A stretch of 64,000 bases of DNA from Stakelama sediminis (GCF_014199335.1 NZ_JACIJI010000001.1:930001-994000); one strand, 5' to 3'. Counted from the stretch's first letter, positions 55,102-64,000 are shown. Numbers and translations: made by a program. The notes: generated by a model not told the origin, from the letters alone.

Positions 55102-56606
55102 ACGCGCCGACGCAACCCCGCCTGCGCCGGGTGGTCATCGCCGGTGGCGGCACCGCCGGATGGATGGCGGCGGCGGCAATTGCCAATACGCTGGGCGATG
55201 TCGTCGATCTGACGCTGGTCGAATCCGAAGCCATCGGCACGGTCGGCGTCGGTGAGGCAACGATCCCGCCGCTCGTCACCTTCAACCGGATCGTCAACCT
55301 CGACGAAGCCGATTTCATGCGCGCGACGCAGGCGACGTTCAAACTCGGCATCCTGTTCGACGGATGGAAGAACGGGCACGACCGCTATTTCCACTCTTTC
55401 GGACTGACCGGGCGCGATCACTGGTCGGCGGGGTTTCAGCATTTCTGGCTCAGCGGCCTGCAACGCGGGCATGACCGGCCCTATGACGATTACTGCCTGG
55501 AACTGGTCGCGGCACTGGACGGCAAGTTCGCGCACTTGCCCGACAACCGCATGAACTATGCCTATCACCTCGATTCCACGCTCTATGCGAAGCTGTTGCG
55601 CACCCTCGCCGAAAAGAACGGCACGAAGCGGGTCGAGGGCAGGATCGCGCAGGTCGATCTGGATGGTGAGAGCGGCAATATAACCGCACTCGAACTGGAA
55701 TCGGGACAACGGATCGAAGGCGACCTGTTCCTCGACTGTACCGGCTTTCGCGCGCTGCTGATCGAAGGGGCGCTCCATGCCGGGTTCGACGACTGGACCC
55801 ACTGGCTCCCCTGTGACTCCGCGATTGCGGTACAGACCGAAAATGTCGGCCCGCCGCCGCCCTATACCCGTTCGATCGCGCATGATGCGGGCTGGCAATG
55901 GCGCATTCCGCTCCAGCATCGCACCGGCAACGGACTGGTCTATTGCAGCCGCTATCTGGATCAGGAATCGGCCCTCGAACGCCTGCTCGGCAATATCGAG
56001 GGCGATATGCGGACCAAGCCCAACATGCTGCGCTTCACCACCGGCGCGCGGCGGCGGCAATGGTATCGCAACTGCGTCGCCATCGGCCTGTCGGGCGGTT
56101 TCATGGAGCCGCTGGAATCGACCAGCATCCACCTGATCCAGCGGGCGGTGCTGCGCCTGATCCGGATGATGCCGCTCACCCATATCAGCGCGCGCGACGT
56201 GGCCGAGTTCAACGATCAGCAGTTCACCGACATGGAACAGATCCGCGACTTCCTGATCCTCCACTACAAGGCGACGGATCGACGCGACAGCGCCTTCTGG
56301 CGCCAATGCGCGACGATGGACATTCCCGACACGCTGCAACAAAAGATCGAACTGTTCCGCGAAACCGGCCGGGTATTCCGCAAGAATGAAGAACTTTTTG
56401 CCGAAAATAGCTGGGTGCAGGTGATGATGGGTCAGGGAATTATGCCGCAAAGCCATCACCCGATTGCGGAAAAACTGCCTGACGAGGAACTGGATCGTCT
56501 GCTCTCCGGCCTGCGCGACGATGTCCGCCGCACGGTCGGCTCGCTTCCGCCGCATGGCGAGTATGTCTCACGCTATTGCGGCGCCAAACGCGCCGAACCG
56601 GTCTGA
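55098..56606 (+). CDS. Tryptophan-halogenase-family FAD enzyme
   Basis: The 502-aa protein is a flavin-dependent halogenase of the tryptophan 7-halogenase family. It has the FAD-binding GGGTAGWMAAAAIANTLGDV near residues 15-34, the conserved lysine region TFKLGILFDGW near 79-89, and the halogenase WxWxIP motif as GWQWRIPLQHR near 265-275. Related enzymes linked to TonB receptors, such as BrvH of Brevundimonas, brominate indole in vitro, with the natural substrate unknown. The start is a GTG overlapping the cupin stop as GTGA. A halide-using function is inference from family motifs. Confidence 0.9.
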   Translation: MNAPTQPRLRRVVIAGGGTAGWMAAAAIANTLGDVVDLTLVESEAIGTVGVGEATIPPLVTFNRIVNLDEADFMRATQATFKLGILFDGWKNGHDRYFHSFGLTGRDHWSAGFQHFWLSGLQRGHDRPYDDYCLELVAALDGKFAHLPDNRMNYAYHLDSTLYAKLLRTLAEKNGTKRVEGRIAQVDLDGESGNITALELESGQRIEGDLFLDCTGFRALLIEGALHAGFDDWTHWLPCDSAIAVQTENVGPPPPYTRSIAHDAGWQWRIPLQHRTGNGLVYCSRYLDQESALERLLGNIEGDMRTKPNMLRFTTGARRRQWYRNCVAIGLSGGFMEPLESTSIHLIQRAVLRLIRMMPLTHISARDVAEFNDQQFTDMEQIRDFLILHYKATDRRDSAFWRQCATMDIPDTLQQKIELFRETGRVFRKNEELFAENSWVQVMMGQGIMPQSHHPIAEKLPDEELDRLLSGLRDDVRRTVGSLPPHGEYVSRYCGAKRAEPV

Positions 56607-56616
56607 ACGGACGTCC

Positions 56617-57729
56617 ATGGCAAGACGACGGCAATCCGTAACCATCAAGCATGTCGCGGCCGATGCAGGGGTTTCCCTGCAAACCGTCAGCCGTGTCATC
56701 AACAACGAACCCAATGTCCGCCCGGAAATGCAGAAACGGGTGCGCGATTCGATCGAGAAACTGGGCTATGTCCCCTCGATTGCCGCCCAGCGGATGAGCG
56801 GGTCGCGATCCTATCTGATCATGGCGCTGAACGACCGCGAGCGTACCATTGCCGACTGGCGCGACCAGCATGGTACCGACTGGGTCGATCAGATGCTGCT
56901 GGGCGGGATGCTGAAATGCGCAGAGCACGGCTATCGCATGATCGTCGAGCTGATCGACACGCATAGCGATCATGTCGAACGCGAACTGCTCGCGGCCATT
57001 GCCGCGATTCAGCCCGATGGTGTGATCCTGACCCCGCCGCATTCGCAAAATCCGGTCATCACCCGAATTCTCGACAAGCATAATATCTCCATCGCCCGGA
57101 TCGGTTCATTGAAGGAAGGACCGGGCTTTTCGCTGACCATGGATGATGAAGGGGCAGCCCGTCTCGCCACGGAACATCTTGCCGCGCTGGGACACCGGCG
57201 GATCGGCCTGATCGCGGGGGCGCGCGATTATGAACTGAGCGGCTGGCGCATCGACGGATGGTGCGCGGCAATGGCGGATGCGGGGCTGGACAGCGAAGGC
57301 CTGCTGGCGGAAGGCGATTTCAGCTATGAATCGGGGCTGACGGCAACCGCGGCACTGCTCGACCAGCCGGATCCGGCCACCGCGATCATCGTCAGCAACG
57401 ATCAGATGACCCGCGCCGCACTCGACGTGGCGAAGCAGCGCGGGCTGATCATTCCCGACGACCTGTCGATCCTCAGTTTCGACGACACGCCGGTCGTCCG
57501 CTTTGCGCAGCCGCCATTGACCGCCATTCAGCAGCCGATCGCCGAAGTCACCGCCCGCGCCGTCGAACTCATCATCGCCGACCGTCGCGGACAGAAACCA
57601 CCGGAAGAGCCGGTCGTGGTTCCCGTCCGCCTGATCGAGCGAACCTCAACCGCCTCGCCGGCAATCGGGGTCGAAAGCGCCTCGCTCCCTTCGGAGCCGC
57701 CCTCGCCTTCGGCAGCGCAATCCGGTTGA
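56617..57729 (+). CDS. LacI-family regulator of the glucan locus
   Basis: The 370-aa repressor has an N-terminal helix-turn-helix (VTIKHVAADAGVSLQTVSRV near residues 8-27, then INNEPNVRPEMQKRV) and a periplasmic-binding-protein-like effector domain (LATEHLAALGHRRIGLIAGA near 188-207, DDLSILSFDDTPVVRFAQPP near 283-302). Its sole position in the locus makes it the likely local regulator responding to a glucan-derived sugar. The ATG at 56617 lies ten bases after the halogenase stop. The C-terminal tail (PSEPPSPSAAQSG) is a low-complexity extension. Confidence 0.9.
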   Translation: MARRRQSVTIKHVAADAGVSLQTVSRVINNEPNVRPEMQKRVRDSIEKLGYVPSIAAQRMSGSRSYLIMALNDRERTIADWRDQHGTDWVDQMLLGGMLKCAEHGYRMIVELIDTHSDHVERELLAAIAAIQPDGVILTPPHSQNPVITRILDKHNISIARIGSLKEGPGFSLTMDDEGAARLATEHLAALGHRRIGLIAGARDYELSGWRIDGWCAAMADAGLDSEGLLAEGDFSYESGLTATAALLDQPDPATAIIVSNDQMTRAALDVAKQRGLIIPDDLSILSFDDTPVVRFAQPPLTAIQQPIAEVTARAVELIIADRRGQKPPEEPVVVPVRLIERTSTASPAIGVESASLPSEPPSPSAAQSG

Positions 57730-57779
57730 AATCGGGAACCGGTCTGATGCAGCCGTTAAAAGATTACGCTAATCAGCAG

Positions 57780-58589
57780 TTATTTTCCGCCCAGCGTCTT
57801 CGTAATCGCGGCAAGGGTCAGCGGCTCCATCAGCGCATAACCGGCGGGCGTGGGATGCACCCCGTCGATCGACATGCCCTTCTTCATCGCGCCATCGGGC
57901 GTTGCCAGTACGTCGTAATAATCGACATAGGTGAAGCCGTTCTTCGCCGCATAATGTTTCAGCCAGCGATTCATTTCGGCAATTTGCGGCGCGGGCTTGA
58001 TCCCCTTTTGCCAGGGGAAGGCTATCGCCGGGGGAATCGAGGCCAGAATGACCTTGATCCCATGCGCCTTCGCCAGCTCGGCCATGGTTTTGATATTGCC
58101 CTCCACCGTCGCCATCGTCGCGGCGCCGGTATTGCCTGCAATATCGTTGGTTCCGGCCATGATGTGCACGGCTTGCGGGTGCAGGTCGATCACGTCCTGC
58201 CGGAACCGCACCACCATCTGCGGCGTGGTCTGGCCGCTGATCCCGCGGTCCACCAACCCGTCCTTGAAGAAATCGGGAACCGAATCGTCCCAGTTGTCCG
58301 TGATCGAATCGCCCATGAAGACGACGCGCACCTTCTTTCCGGCAAGCGCGCGATTGGCCTGTTTGTACCGGCAAAGCTGCCCGAAATCGCGGGTCAGCAT
58401 GTGGATGCTCCACATGTTGTAGTCTTTGCCGGGGGTATAAAGCGGATGCGGACACGGGTCGGCCATGATGCCCACGGGGTCGTCGGCATGGGGATCGCCG
58501 GGGACTTTCGTTTCGGCGAATGCCCCGCTGGTCAGCCCTGCCAGAGCGATCATCGCTATAGCGCTACCAAGCACCGCGCGCATGTTCAT
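57780..58589 (-). CDS. Secreted SGNH/GDSL hydrolase
   Basis: The 269-aa exported esterase has a signal peptide (AMIALAGLTSGAFAE) and the SGNH blocks: block I VVFMGDSITDNWDD near residues 89-102, block II GISGQTTPQ near 116-124, block III MAGTNDIAGNTGAAT near 143-157 and block V GVHPTPAGYALM near 243-254. In glucan loci such enzymes often remove acetyl groups from polysaccharides, which would assist GH3 and GH16 action. The ATG at 58589 has AAGGA upstream. It is divergent from the second GH3 gene. Confidence 0.88.
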   Translation of the reverse strand: MNMRAVLGSAIAMIALAGLTSGAFAETKVPGDPHADDPVGIMADPCPHPLYTPGKDYNMWSIHMLTRDFGQLCRYKQANRALAGKKVRVVFMGDSITDNWDDSVPDFFKDGLVDRGISGQTTPQMVVRFRQDVIDLHPQAVHIMAGTNDIAGNTGAATMATVEGNIKTMAELAKAHGIKVILASIPPAIAFPWQKGIKPAPQIAEMNRWLKHYAAKNGFTYVDYYDVLATPDGAMKKGMSIDGVHPTPAGYALMEPLTLAAITKTLGGK

Positions 58590-58767
58590 CGTCCCATCCT
58601 TTTTTACGTGTTCGAAATCGTTTCTTCCATCATGAACCAGGTAACGTACAACGGGCAAACGGATTATGGCATATCCTTGGGGTATCGGGCGATATCGGCT
58701 GGGCTAAGCGCATCTCGCATCAATCGCCGACATATATGTACGGCTGGAATAACAGGGGAGGAATCGC

Positions 58768-61242
58768 ATGAAATTCGGGTATATTGGGGCCAGTGCTCTG
58801 ACGCTGGCCATGGTCGGTATTGCCGGAACGACGCCCGTCATCGCACAATCGCACATGCAACAGCCTGCGGCCTCCATCGCCCATCCCGACCTGTGGCCGA
58901 AAATCGCGACCGCGCCGAAGCTTGATCCGAAGGTTGAGGCGCGGATTACCGCGATCATGAAGCGCATGTCGCTGAAGGATAAGGTGGGGCAGCTGATTCA
59001 GGTCGATATCGCCTCGATCACCCCGAAGGATCTGGAGACGTTCAAGATCGGCTCCGTGCTGAACGGCGGCAACTCCGCTCCCGGTGGCAAGGCGTTCGCG
59101 CCGCCTGCGGCCTGGCTGAAGCTGGCCGATGCCTTTTACGACGCCTCGATGAAACGCAGCGACGGCCGTCCCGCCATTCCGGTGATCTGGGGCACCGATG
59201 CCGTGCATGGCGACAATAATGTCGTCGGCGCCACGTTGTTTCCGCACAATATCGGGCTGGGCGCGATGCGCGATGCGGCACTGGTCGAAAAGATCGGGCA
59301 GGTGACGGCGGCCGAAACCGCCGCGACCGGCATCAACTGGAGCTTCGCCCCCACCGTCGCGGTGTCACGCGATGATCGCTGGGGACGCACCTATGAGAGC
59401 TATTCCGAAGACCCTGCCGTGGTCGCCTCCTATTCGGGTGCAATGGTGCGGGGATTGCAGGGCACGATCGGCCAGAATTTCATGACGCCCGGCCATGTGA
59501 TCGCTACCGTGAAGCACTTTCTCGGCGATGGCGGCACCGGCGGTCACGATCAGGGCGATACCCGCATTTCAGAGGCGGGGCTGCGCGACATCCATGGTGC
59601 CGGCTATCCGCCCGCACTGAAAGCCGGTGCGCTGACGGTCATGGTGTCGTTCTCAAGCTGGAATGGTGAGAAGATGACCGGCAACAAGAGCCTGATAACC
59701 GGTGTGCTGGTGAAGCGCTGGGGGTTTCAGGGGATCGTGGTCGGCGACTGGAACGCCCATGGACAGGTTCCCGGCTGCACGAACGAGGATTGTCCGCAGG
59801 CGATCAATGCCGGGCTCGACATGTTCATGTATTCGGGCAACCACTGGAAACAGCTTTACGCCAATACCCTGCGCGAGGTGCAGACCGGCGTCATCCCGAT
59901 GACGCGCCTCGACGATGCGGTGCGCCGCATCCTGCGCGTCAAGATCCTGTCCGGCGCGCTCGATCGCGGGCGCCCGTCCGCGCACAAGACCGCCGGCGAT
60001 TTCAGCATCGTCGGCTCCCCTGCGCATCGCGCCATTGCGCGGCAGGCGGTACGGGAATCGCTCGTCCTGCTGAAGAACAACGACCATGTTCTGCCCGTCA
60101 AACCCGGTGCCAATGTGCTGGTGGCAGGAGACGGCGCGAACAATATCGCGATGCAGTCGGGCGGCTGGTCGCTGACCTGGCAGGGCACGGGCACCACCAA
60201 CAAAGATTTCCCCAATGGCGAATCCATCTGGGCGGGGATCAGGGATGCCGTCGACGCCACGGGCGGCACCGCCACTCTGTCGACCGACGGCAGCTATACG
60301 ACGAAGCCCGATGTCGCGATCGTGGTGTTCGGCGAGCATCCTTATGCCGAGTTCAACGGGGATCGGCCGACGCTGGAATTCTCGCCCGACGACGACAGCA
60401 ATCTGAAATTGCTCCACAGGCTGAAAGCTGCGGGCATTCCGGTGGTATCGGTGTTCCTGTCGGGGCGTCCGCTCTGGGTCAACCGGGAGATTAACGCCTC
60501 CGACGCCTTTGTCGCGGCGTTCCTGCCCGGCACTGAGGGCGAGGGCGTGGCCGACGTGCTGATCGCCAGGCCGGATGGCAAGCCAGACTATGACTTCCAC
60601 GGCAAGCTGAGCTTCTCCTGGCCGCGTCGTTTCGACCAGTACGATCTCAACATCGGCGAAAAGCCCTACAACCCGCTATTCCCGTTCGGCTATGGCCTGA
60701 CCTATGCCAGCGATGTCACGGTCCCGCATCTCGATGAAACCCATCCGACCAATATCGCTGGCGACCGGAACGCGATTTTCGTGCGGGGCAAAGTGGCGGG
60801 CGGCGCGCGCGTTACCCCCGATGGCGCCGTGCAGGTCAGCCGTACCGATCGCAATGCGCAGGAAGACAGCCTGCGTGCCACCTTCACCGGCACCGGAACC
60901 GTGGCGATCGATCAGGCCGAACCCATCGACCTGACGCGCGAAACCAATGGCGATCTCAGTCTGGTGATGGACTATCGCCTGACCAGCGCGCCCGCCGGTG
61001 CGGTATCGCTGGGCCTATCGGGCAGCGGCAAAGCGGGCATGGTGCCGGTAACGCAGAAACTGGGTACAGAGACCGGTGCATGGCGCACCCTGGCGGTACC
61101 GCTGCGCTGTTTCGCCGCCGCAGGGGCGGATATGAAGGCGGTCGGACAAAGCTTCGTCCTGACCAGTACCGGACCGCTGGGCATCGACATTTCAGGCATT
61201 CAGATCAAGAGCGTCGCCTCACCCGACATAACCTGTCAGTAG
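58768..61242 (+). CDS. GH3 exo-beta-glucanase/beta-glucosidase with C-terminal extension
   Basis: The 824-aa exported GH3 enzyme resembles 1,4/1,3-beta-D-glucan glucohydrolases. After a signal peptide (AGTTPVIAQ) it has the GH3 barrel: KVGQLIQVDIASITPKDLET near residues 73-92, VIWGTDAVHGDNNVVGATLF near 138-157, TVKHFLGDGGTGGHDQGDT near 248-266, and the nucleophile in QGIVVGDWNAHGQVPGC near 322-338. The sandwich domain follows, and an extra C-terminal region of about 170 residues (from about 650) with beta-sheet character may bind glucan. It complements the other GH3 and the GH16. Confidence 0.93.
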   Translation: MKFGYIGASALTLAMVGIAGTTPVIAQSHMQQPAASIAHPDLWPKIATAPKLDPKVEARITAIMKRMSLKDKVGQLIQVDIASITPKDLETFKIGSVLNGGNSAPGGKAFAPPAAWLKLADAFYDASMKRSDGRPAIPVIWGTDAVHGDNNVVGATLFPHNIGLGAMRDAALVEKIGQVTAAETAATGINWSFAPTVAVSRDDRWGRTYESYSEDPAVVASYSGAMVRGLQGTIGQNFMTPGHVIATVKHFLGDGGTGGHDQGDTRISEAGLRDIHGAGYPPALKAGALTVMVSFSSWNGEKMTGNKSLITGVLVKRWGFQGIVVGDWNAHGQVPGCTNEDCPQAINAGLDMFMYSGNHWKQLYANTLREVQTGVIPMTRLDDAVRRILRVKILSGALDRGRPSAHKTAGDFSIVGSPAHRAIARQAVRESLVLLKNNDHVLPVKPGANVLVAGDGANNIAMQSGGWSLTWQGTGTTNKDFPNGESIWAGIRDAVDATGGTATLSTDGSYTTKPDVAIVVFGEHPYAEFNGDRPTLEFSPDDDSNLKLLHRLKAAGIPVVSVFLSGRPLWVNREINASDAFVAAFLPGTEGEGVADVLIARPDGKPDYDFHGKLSFSWPRRFDQYDLNIGEKPYNPLFPFGYGLTYASDVTVPHLDETHPTNIAGDRNAIFVRGKVAGGARVTPDGAVQVSRTDRNAQEDSLRATFTGTGTVAIDQAEPIDLTRETNGDLSLVMDYRLTSAPAGAVSLGLSGSGKAGMVPVTQKLGTETGAWRTLAVPLRCFAAAGADMKAVGQSFVLTSTGPLGIDISGIQIKSVASPDITCQ

Positions 61243-61245
61243 CAT

Positions 61246-61293
61246 AAGCATCATCGGTTCCGGCACGACAGGCCGGAACCGATGCACATGCTT
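61246..61293. terminator. Bidirectional terminator between convergent genes
   Basis: A 13-pair stem (61252-61264 with 61272-61284) lies within an outer AAGCAT/ATGCTT pairing (61246-61251 with 61288-61293). It separates the GH3 gene from the convergent lipoprotein gene. Confidence 0.8.
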
Positions 61294-61849
61294 AGTTCCA
61301 GCGCAACCCCTTGACGGGGAAGACAAGCTGTTTGCGGCCCGCATCGAAATAGCTGATGTCGACGGTCATCCGGTCGGCCGTGCGTATCTTTTTCAACACG
61401 GCCTGCGGATTGCTGAAATAGACGATGCCCGGCGATCCGTCCGCAGCCTCTGTGCAACGATATTCCTGCACCGGTCCGGCGTCGAACCGGATCGTAAGCG
61501 TTTCATGGTCATAGCTTCTGCACAAGGGCTGCCCGTCGCTGGTGATGGTGATGTCGAAGCCGGATCTGGTGCTCTCCCGAATGTTCAGCTTCGGCATCGT
61601 TACGCCATAAGGAAAGGGAAGGTGGAGTGCCTGAGTCGCATTGATCGACGCACTGTGCGCCATTGAGTCCACCGGCGTGGAATAATGCCACCCCTGCGCC
61701 GAGGTCGATGATGTGTTGTCCAATACGCCTGTCGCCGCAGAAATGGCATCCGCACCCGACAGATTGCCGTCCGCCGCATCCTTGCCATGCGATGGCGCCG
61801 TGCAGGCCGCCAAGGCGAGCCCAAGCACCATGACCATGATTTTACACAT
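61292..61849 (-). CDS. Hypothetical lipoprotein
   Basis: I recognise no family for this 185-aa protein. It has a lipoprotein signal with lipobox LAAC (Cys16) and a Ser/Thr-rich linker. The rest looks like a small beta-rich domain with STRSGFDITITSDGQPLCRS near 91-110 and IRFDAGPVQEYRC near 120-132; those two cysteines may form a disulfide. The end reads KQLVFPVKGLRWN. It is convergent with the GH3 gene and separated from it by a strong terminator, so a role in the glucan locus is not implied. Confidence 0.65.
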   Translation of the reverse strand: MCKIMVMVLGLALAACTAPSHGKDAADGNLSGADAISAATGVLDNTSSTSAQGWHYSTPVDSMAHSASINATQALHLPFPYGVTMPKLNIRESTRSGFDITITSDGQPLCRSYDHETLTIRFDAGPVQEYRCTEAADGSPGIVYFSNPQAVLKKIRTADRMTVDISYFDAGRKQLVFPVKGLRWN

Positions 61850-61960
61850 CTATTTGACCACCCCTCCCCCCATTAAAAGAGCGGGGAAGGGGCAGCGGTC
61901 AAGCCTTTTCACGACCATTTCGGCGGCAATATAGCGCCGCGCTGTCTTGTCAGCGGCCCC

Positions 61961-62605
61961 TTATGGTTCTGTCCCGCCCCAAAGGACCGGCCTTTCCTGC
62001 GCGTTCCAGGGCGGTACCCGGATCATGATATCGGCGAATAACGGCGATGCCAGATGCTCCGCCAGCCAGTCGCGCAGATGCGGCCAGTCGCCGGCATCGA
62101 ACCAGTCGCGATCGACCGCTGCAAACTGGCGGATAAAGGGAAATATCGCCGCATCGGCAAGCCCTCTCTCCGTCCCGCACAACTGCCCCTGCCCGGCCAG
62201 CCTCTCATCAAGCCTGCGTAAAAACCCGACTGCCCTTTGCCGGTGCTCCAGCGCATCCGATCCATGGCGATCGGGATATTTATAGCGGTCGAGATCCTGT
62301 TTGAACGGACCGTCATTGGCCGCAATCAGGTCGGCGTCATCGCGCTCCAGCCAGCCTTCGGGATCGTGCCTCGACAGGGCCCTGCGCATGATGTCGAGGC
62401 TTTCCTCCAGCACCTGCCCCTCGGGCAGCACCAGCACCGGCACCGTACCCTTGGGGGAAGCGGCCAGCATCGCTTCCGGCTTGGCCGACAGCTTCACCTC
62501 ACGCAGTTCGCACTGCGTTCCGCTGATCGCCAGCGCCAGTCTCGCGCGCATGGCATAGGGACAGCGGCGAAAGCTGTAGAGAACCGGCAACCGCGCGTCA
62601 GTCAT
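61961..62605 (-). CDS. Glutathione S-transferase-family protein
   Basis: The 214-aa protein has an N-terminal thioredoxin-fold GST domain ([20 protein letters not shown] near residues 5-24, with a glutaredoxin-like CPYA, and [19 protein letters not shown] near 51-69) and an all-helical C-terminal domain. The CPYA cysteine points to an omega- or Grx2-like thiol transferase rather than a classical Tyr/Ser GST. It overlaps trhO by eight bases and is translated after it. Confidence 0.87.
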   Translation of the reverse strand: MTDARLPVLYSFRRCPYAMRARLALAISGTQCELREVKLSAKPEAMLAASPKGTVPVLVLPEGQVLEESLDIMRRALSRHDPEGWLERDDADLIAANDGPFKQDLDRYKYPDRHGSDALEHRQRAVGFLRRLDERLAGQGQLCGTERGLADAAIFPFIRQFAAVDRDWFDAGDWPHLRDWLAEHLASPLFADIMIRVPPWNAQERPVLWGGTEP

Positions 62606-63566
62606 CCACCGTCCCGGCCAGCACCGCACCGACATGCGCCTGTCCGCGCTGCGCCGCCAGCGCTTCCTGCCGATGGCGTTCGCGATAGGATTTGCGTTGT
62701 TCCTCGCTACGCCGGGCATGGCAGGCGGGACAACTCACCCCCTCCTCGAACAGCGGCGATTGCCGGTCTTCTGCGCTGATCGGCGCGCGGCAGGCAAAGC
62801 ACAGACCATAGCTGCCCTCGACCAGCCCGTGGCCGACCGTCACCCGCTGGTCAAATACGAAACATTCGCCGTGCCACAGGCTTTCCTCCTCCGGCACGGT
62901 CTCCAGATATTTCAGGATGCCGCCCTTCAGGTGGAAGACATCCTCCACCCCTTCCTGTTTCAGGAATGCCGTCGATTTCTCGCACCGGATGCCGCCGGTG
63001 CAGAACATCGCGACCTTTGGTGCCGCGCCGGTGCCCAGTATCTGGTCGCGCTGTGCCCGAAACCAATCGGGAAAGTCGCGAAAGCTAGCCGTCTTCGGAT
63101 TGATCGCGCCGTCAAAGCTGCCCACCGCGACTTCGTAATCGTTGCGGGTATCGATGACGATGGTGTCGGGATCGGAAATCAGCGCGTTCCAGTCCTGCGG
63201 ATCGATATAGGTGCCGACGCTCTTGCGCGGGTCGATGTCCGGCTGCCCCATCGTCACAATCTCTTTTTTCAGGCGGACTTTCATCCGGTGAAAGGGCTGG
63301 TGCGACGCTTCGGAAAACTTGACGTCCAGTTCGGTGCAGCCGGGCAGGCTGCGGATATGCCGCAACACCGTATCGATGCCATCGGCAGGTCCGGCAATCG
63401 TGCCGTTAATTCCTTCGGACGCCAGCAACAGCGTACCGCGGATATTCTGCTCGCGGCAGACCCGTTCCAGCGGCGTCTGCAAAGCGATGCAATCTTCGAA
63501 CGGCGTAAAACGGTACAGCGCGGCAACTCGCACGCCCGTTGCGGTATCGCGAGAAGGGGTGTTCAT
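62598..63566 (-). CDS. trhO: tRNA uridine(34) hydroxylase TrhO (rhodanese family)
   Basis: The 322-aa protein matches TrhO (YceA), an oxygen-dependent enzyme that hydroxylates U34 of certain tRNAs to give ho5U. The N-terminal acylphosphatase-like domain contains [20 protein letters not shown] near residues 41-60, and the rhodanese domain has the catalytic cysteine in [20 protein letters not shown] near 179-198. A zinc-like C-terminal segment ([17 protein letters not shown]) follows. I start it at the ATG at 63566 with AAGGGG upstream. Confidence 0.93.
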   Translation of the reverse strand: MNTPSRDTATGVRVAALYRFTPFEDCIALQTPLERVCREQNIRGTLLLASEGINGTIAGPADGIDTVLRHIRSLPGCTELDVKFSEASHQPFHRMKVRLKKEIVTMGQPDIDPRKSVGTYIDPQDWNALISDPDTIVIDTRNDYEVAVGSFDGAINPKTASFRDFPDWFRAQRDQILGTGAAPKVAMFCTGGIRCEKSTAFLKQEGVEDVFHLKGGILKYLETVPEEESLWHGECFVFDQRVTVGHGLVEGSYGLCFACRAPISAEDRQSPLFEEGVSCPACHARRSEEQRKSYRERHRQEALAAQRGQAHVGAVLAGTVDD

Positions 63567-63650
63567 TCCCCTTACATAGGGGCATTCGCGCATGGCGTCA
63601 GCCACAAGCATGCATCGACCGCCGATACGACAGTTCAGTGGGGATGTGAT

Positions 63651-63727
63651 TGGTGCGCCCGACTGGATTCGAACCAGTGGCCCCCAGATTAGGAATCTGA
63701 TGCTCTATCCTGCTGAGCTACGGGCGC
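63651..63727 (-). tRNA. tRNA-Arg (anticodon CCT)
   Basis: The minus strand folds as a complete tRNA: acceptor GCGCCCG pairs with CGGGCGC, the D arm is GCTC..GAGC, the anticodon loop TTCCTAA holds CCT, and the T arm is ACTGG-TTCGAAT-CCAGT. CCA is encoded (63651-63653). It reads AGG, a rare codon in this GC-rich genome. Confidence 0.95.
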
Positions 63728-63761
63728 CTGCGGGCGGTGGTATCGGCTGGCCCGCGGCCGG

Positions 63762-64000
63762 TCAATTGCGCATGTCGGGCGGTACGACCGGAAAGGGGAG
63801 CGGCGCGACCGCCACGCCCTCCTCGTGGAGCGCCTTGGCATCCTCGATGCTCGCCTGACCATGGATGGGCGCGGCTTTTTCCTCGCCGTGATGCATCGCA
63901 CGGGCACGGTCGGTAAAGGCGGTACCGACCCATTGCGATCCTTCCAGTGCCTTTTCCTGCGCTTTGGCGAGTGCGGCCATCGCCTGTTTCACCGCTTCGG
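63762..64000 (-). CDS. DUF1178-family protein, C-terminal part
   Basis: The frame is open to the right edge of the window, so only the last 79 residues or so are present. The tail AQEKALEGSQWVGTAFTDRA, then HHGEEKAAPIHGQASIEDAK and GVAVAPLPFPVVPPDMRN, is the characteristic C-terminal half of DUF1178 proteins. These have an N-terminal zinc-ribbon (expected outside the window) and no established function. The start lies beyond position 64000. Confidence 0.8.
   Translation of the reverse strand, partial: EAVKQAMAALAKAQEKALEGSQWVGTAFTDRARAMHHGEEKAAPIHGQASIEDAKALHEEGVAVAPLPFPVVPPDMRN

Noticed and set aside
54981..56555. A 524-codon minus-strand frame
   Set aside because: It is antisense to the halogenase gene, whose motifs are clear; the antisense product is low-complexity.

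Overview
This 64 kb window looks like the chromosome of a sphingomonad (order Sphingomonadales, probably Sphingomonas or a close relative). The base composition is GC-rich, the genes are densely packed, and the family mix fits: SapC/cupin/tryptophan-halogenase genes beside a TonB-dependent receptor, a CsgH-type curli chaperone, COQ9, a CrtZ carotenoid hydroxylase, NnrU, DUF1178, an alphaproteobacterial-style SigK/anti-sigma pair and a RibBX-type riboflavin enzyme. No transposase, integrase, phage gene or CRISPR array was seen. The assignment to a genus is inference.

Layout. Positions 1-9000 hold mostly housekeeping genes: threonylcarbamoyl-AMP synthase, a long acyl-CoA dehydrogenase, a small zinc-ribbon protein, a GntR regulator, a nitroreductase, a POT peptide transporter, NnrU, a DUF5818-like small protein and acetyl-CoA synthetase. 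Positions 9090-13842 form a four-gene tripartite efflux operon (NodT-type outer-membrane lipoprotein, MacA-like adaptor with a polyserine run, ABC ATPase, FtsX/MacB permease). Positions 13970-20952 are a minus-strand curli-like amyloid operon in the order csgF, csgG, three curlin-repeat proteins of 484, 527 and 217 aa, a possible 70-aa ORF, a 245-aa secreted protein of unknown function, and csgH. A pair of exact 24-bp inverted repeats brackets 215 bp inside this operon. A tRNA-Gln(CTG) gene lies upstream of it.

Positions 21518-35408 carry a DUF389 membrane protein, NhaA, a SigK-like sigma factor with its RskA-like anti-sigma factor and a secreted fasciclin protein, ETF alpha/beta, SucC, CrtZ, a PilZ protein, PRPP synthetase, GltX, a secreted S10 carboxypeptidase and a small membrane protein. 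Positions 35405-38540 are a riboflavin cluster (ribD, ribE, ribBA-like, ribH) followed by a GNAT enzyme and a DUF454 protein. Then come an OYE-family reductase, COQ9, FeoAB behind a Fur-box-like dyad, SSB, a BLUF photoreceptor and uracil-DNA glycosylase.

Positions 45536-61242 are a beta-glucan utilisation locus: a GH16 endo-glucanase, an MFS transporter, two GH3 beta-glucosidases, a large TonB-dependent receptor, the SapC / cupin / tryptophan-halogenase trio, a LacI regulator and an SGNH hydrolase. The likely logic is extracellular or periplasmic cleavage of a glucan (GH16), TonB-driven uptake, trimming to glucose by the GH3 enzymes, inner-membrane import by the MFS carrier, and control by the LacI protein. 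What the SapC/cupin/halogenase trio does here is not known. The window ends with a lipoprotein, a GST, the tRNA-hydroxylating rhodanese TrhO, tRNA-Arg(CCT) and the 3' part of a DUF1178 gene.

The items most worth following up are the 263-bp inverted-repeat element inside the curli operon, the uncharacterised secreted protein encoded between the curlins and csgH, and the SapC/cupin/halogenase trio in the glucan locus.
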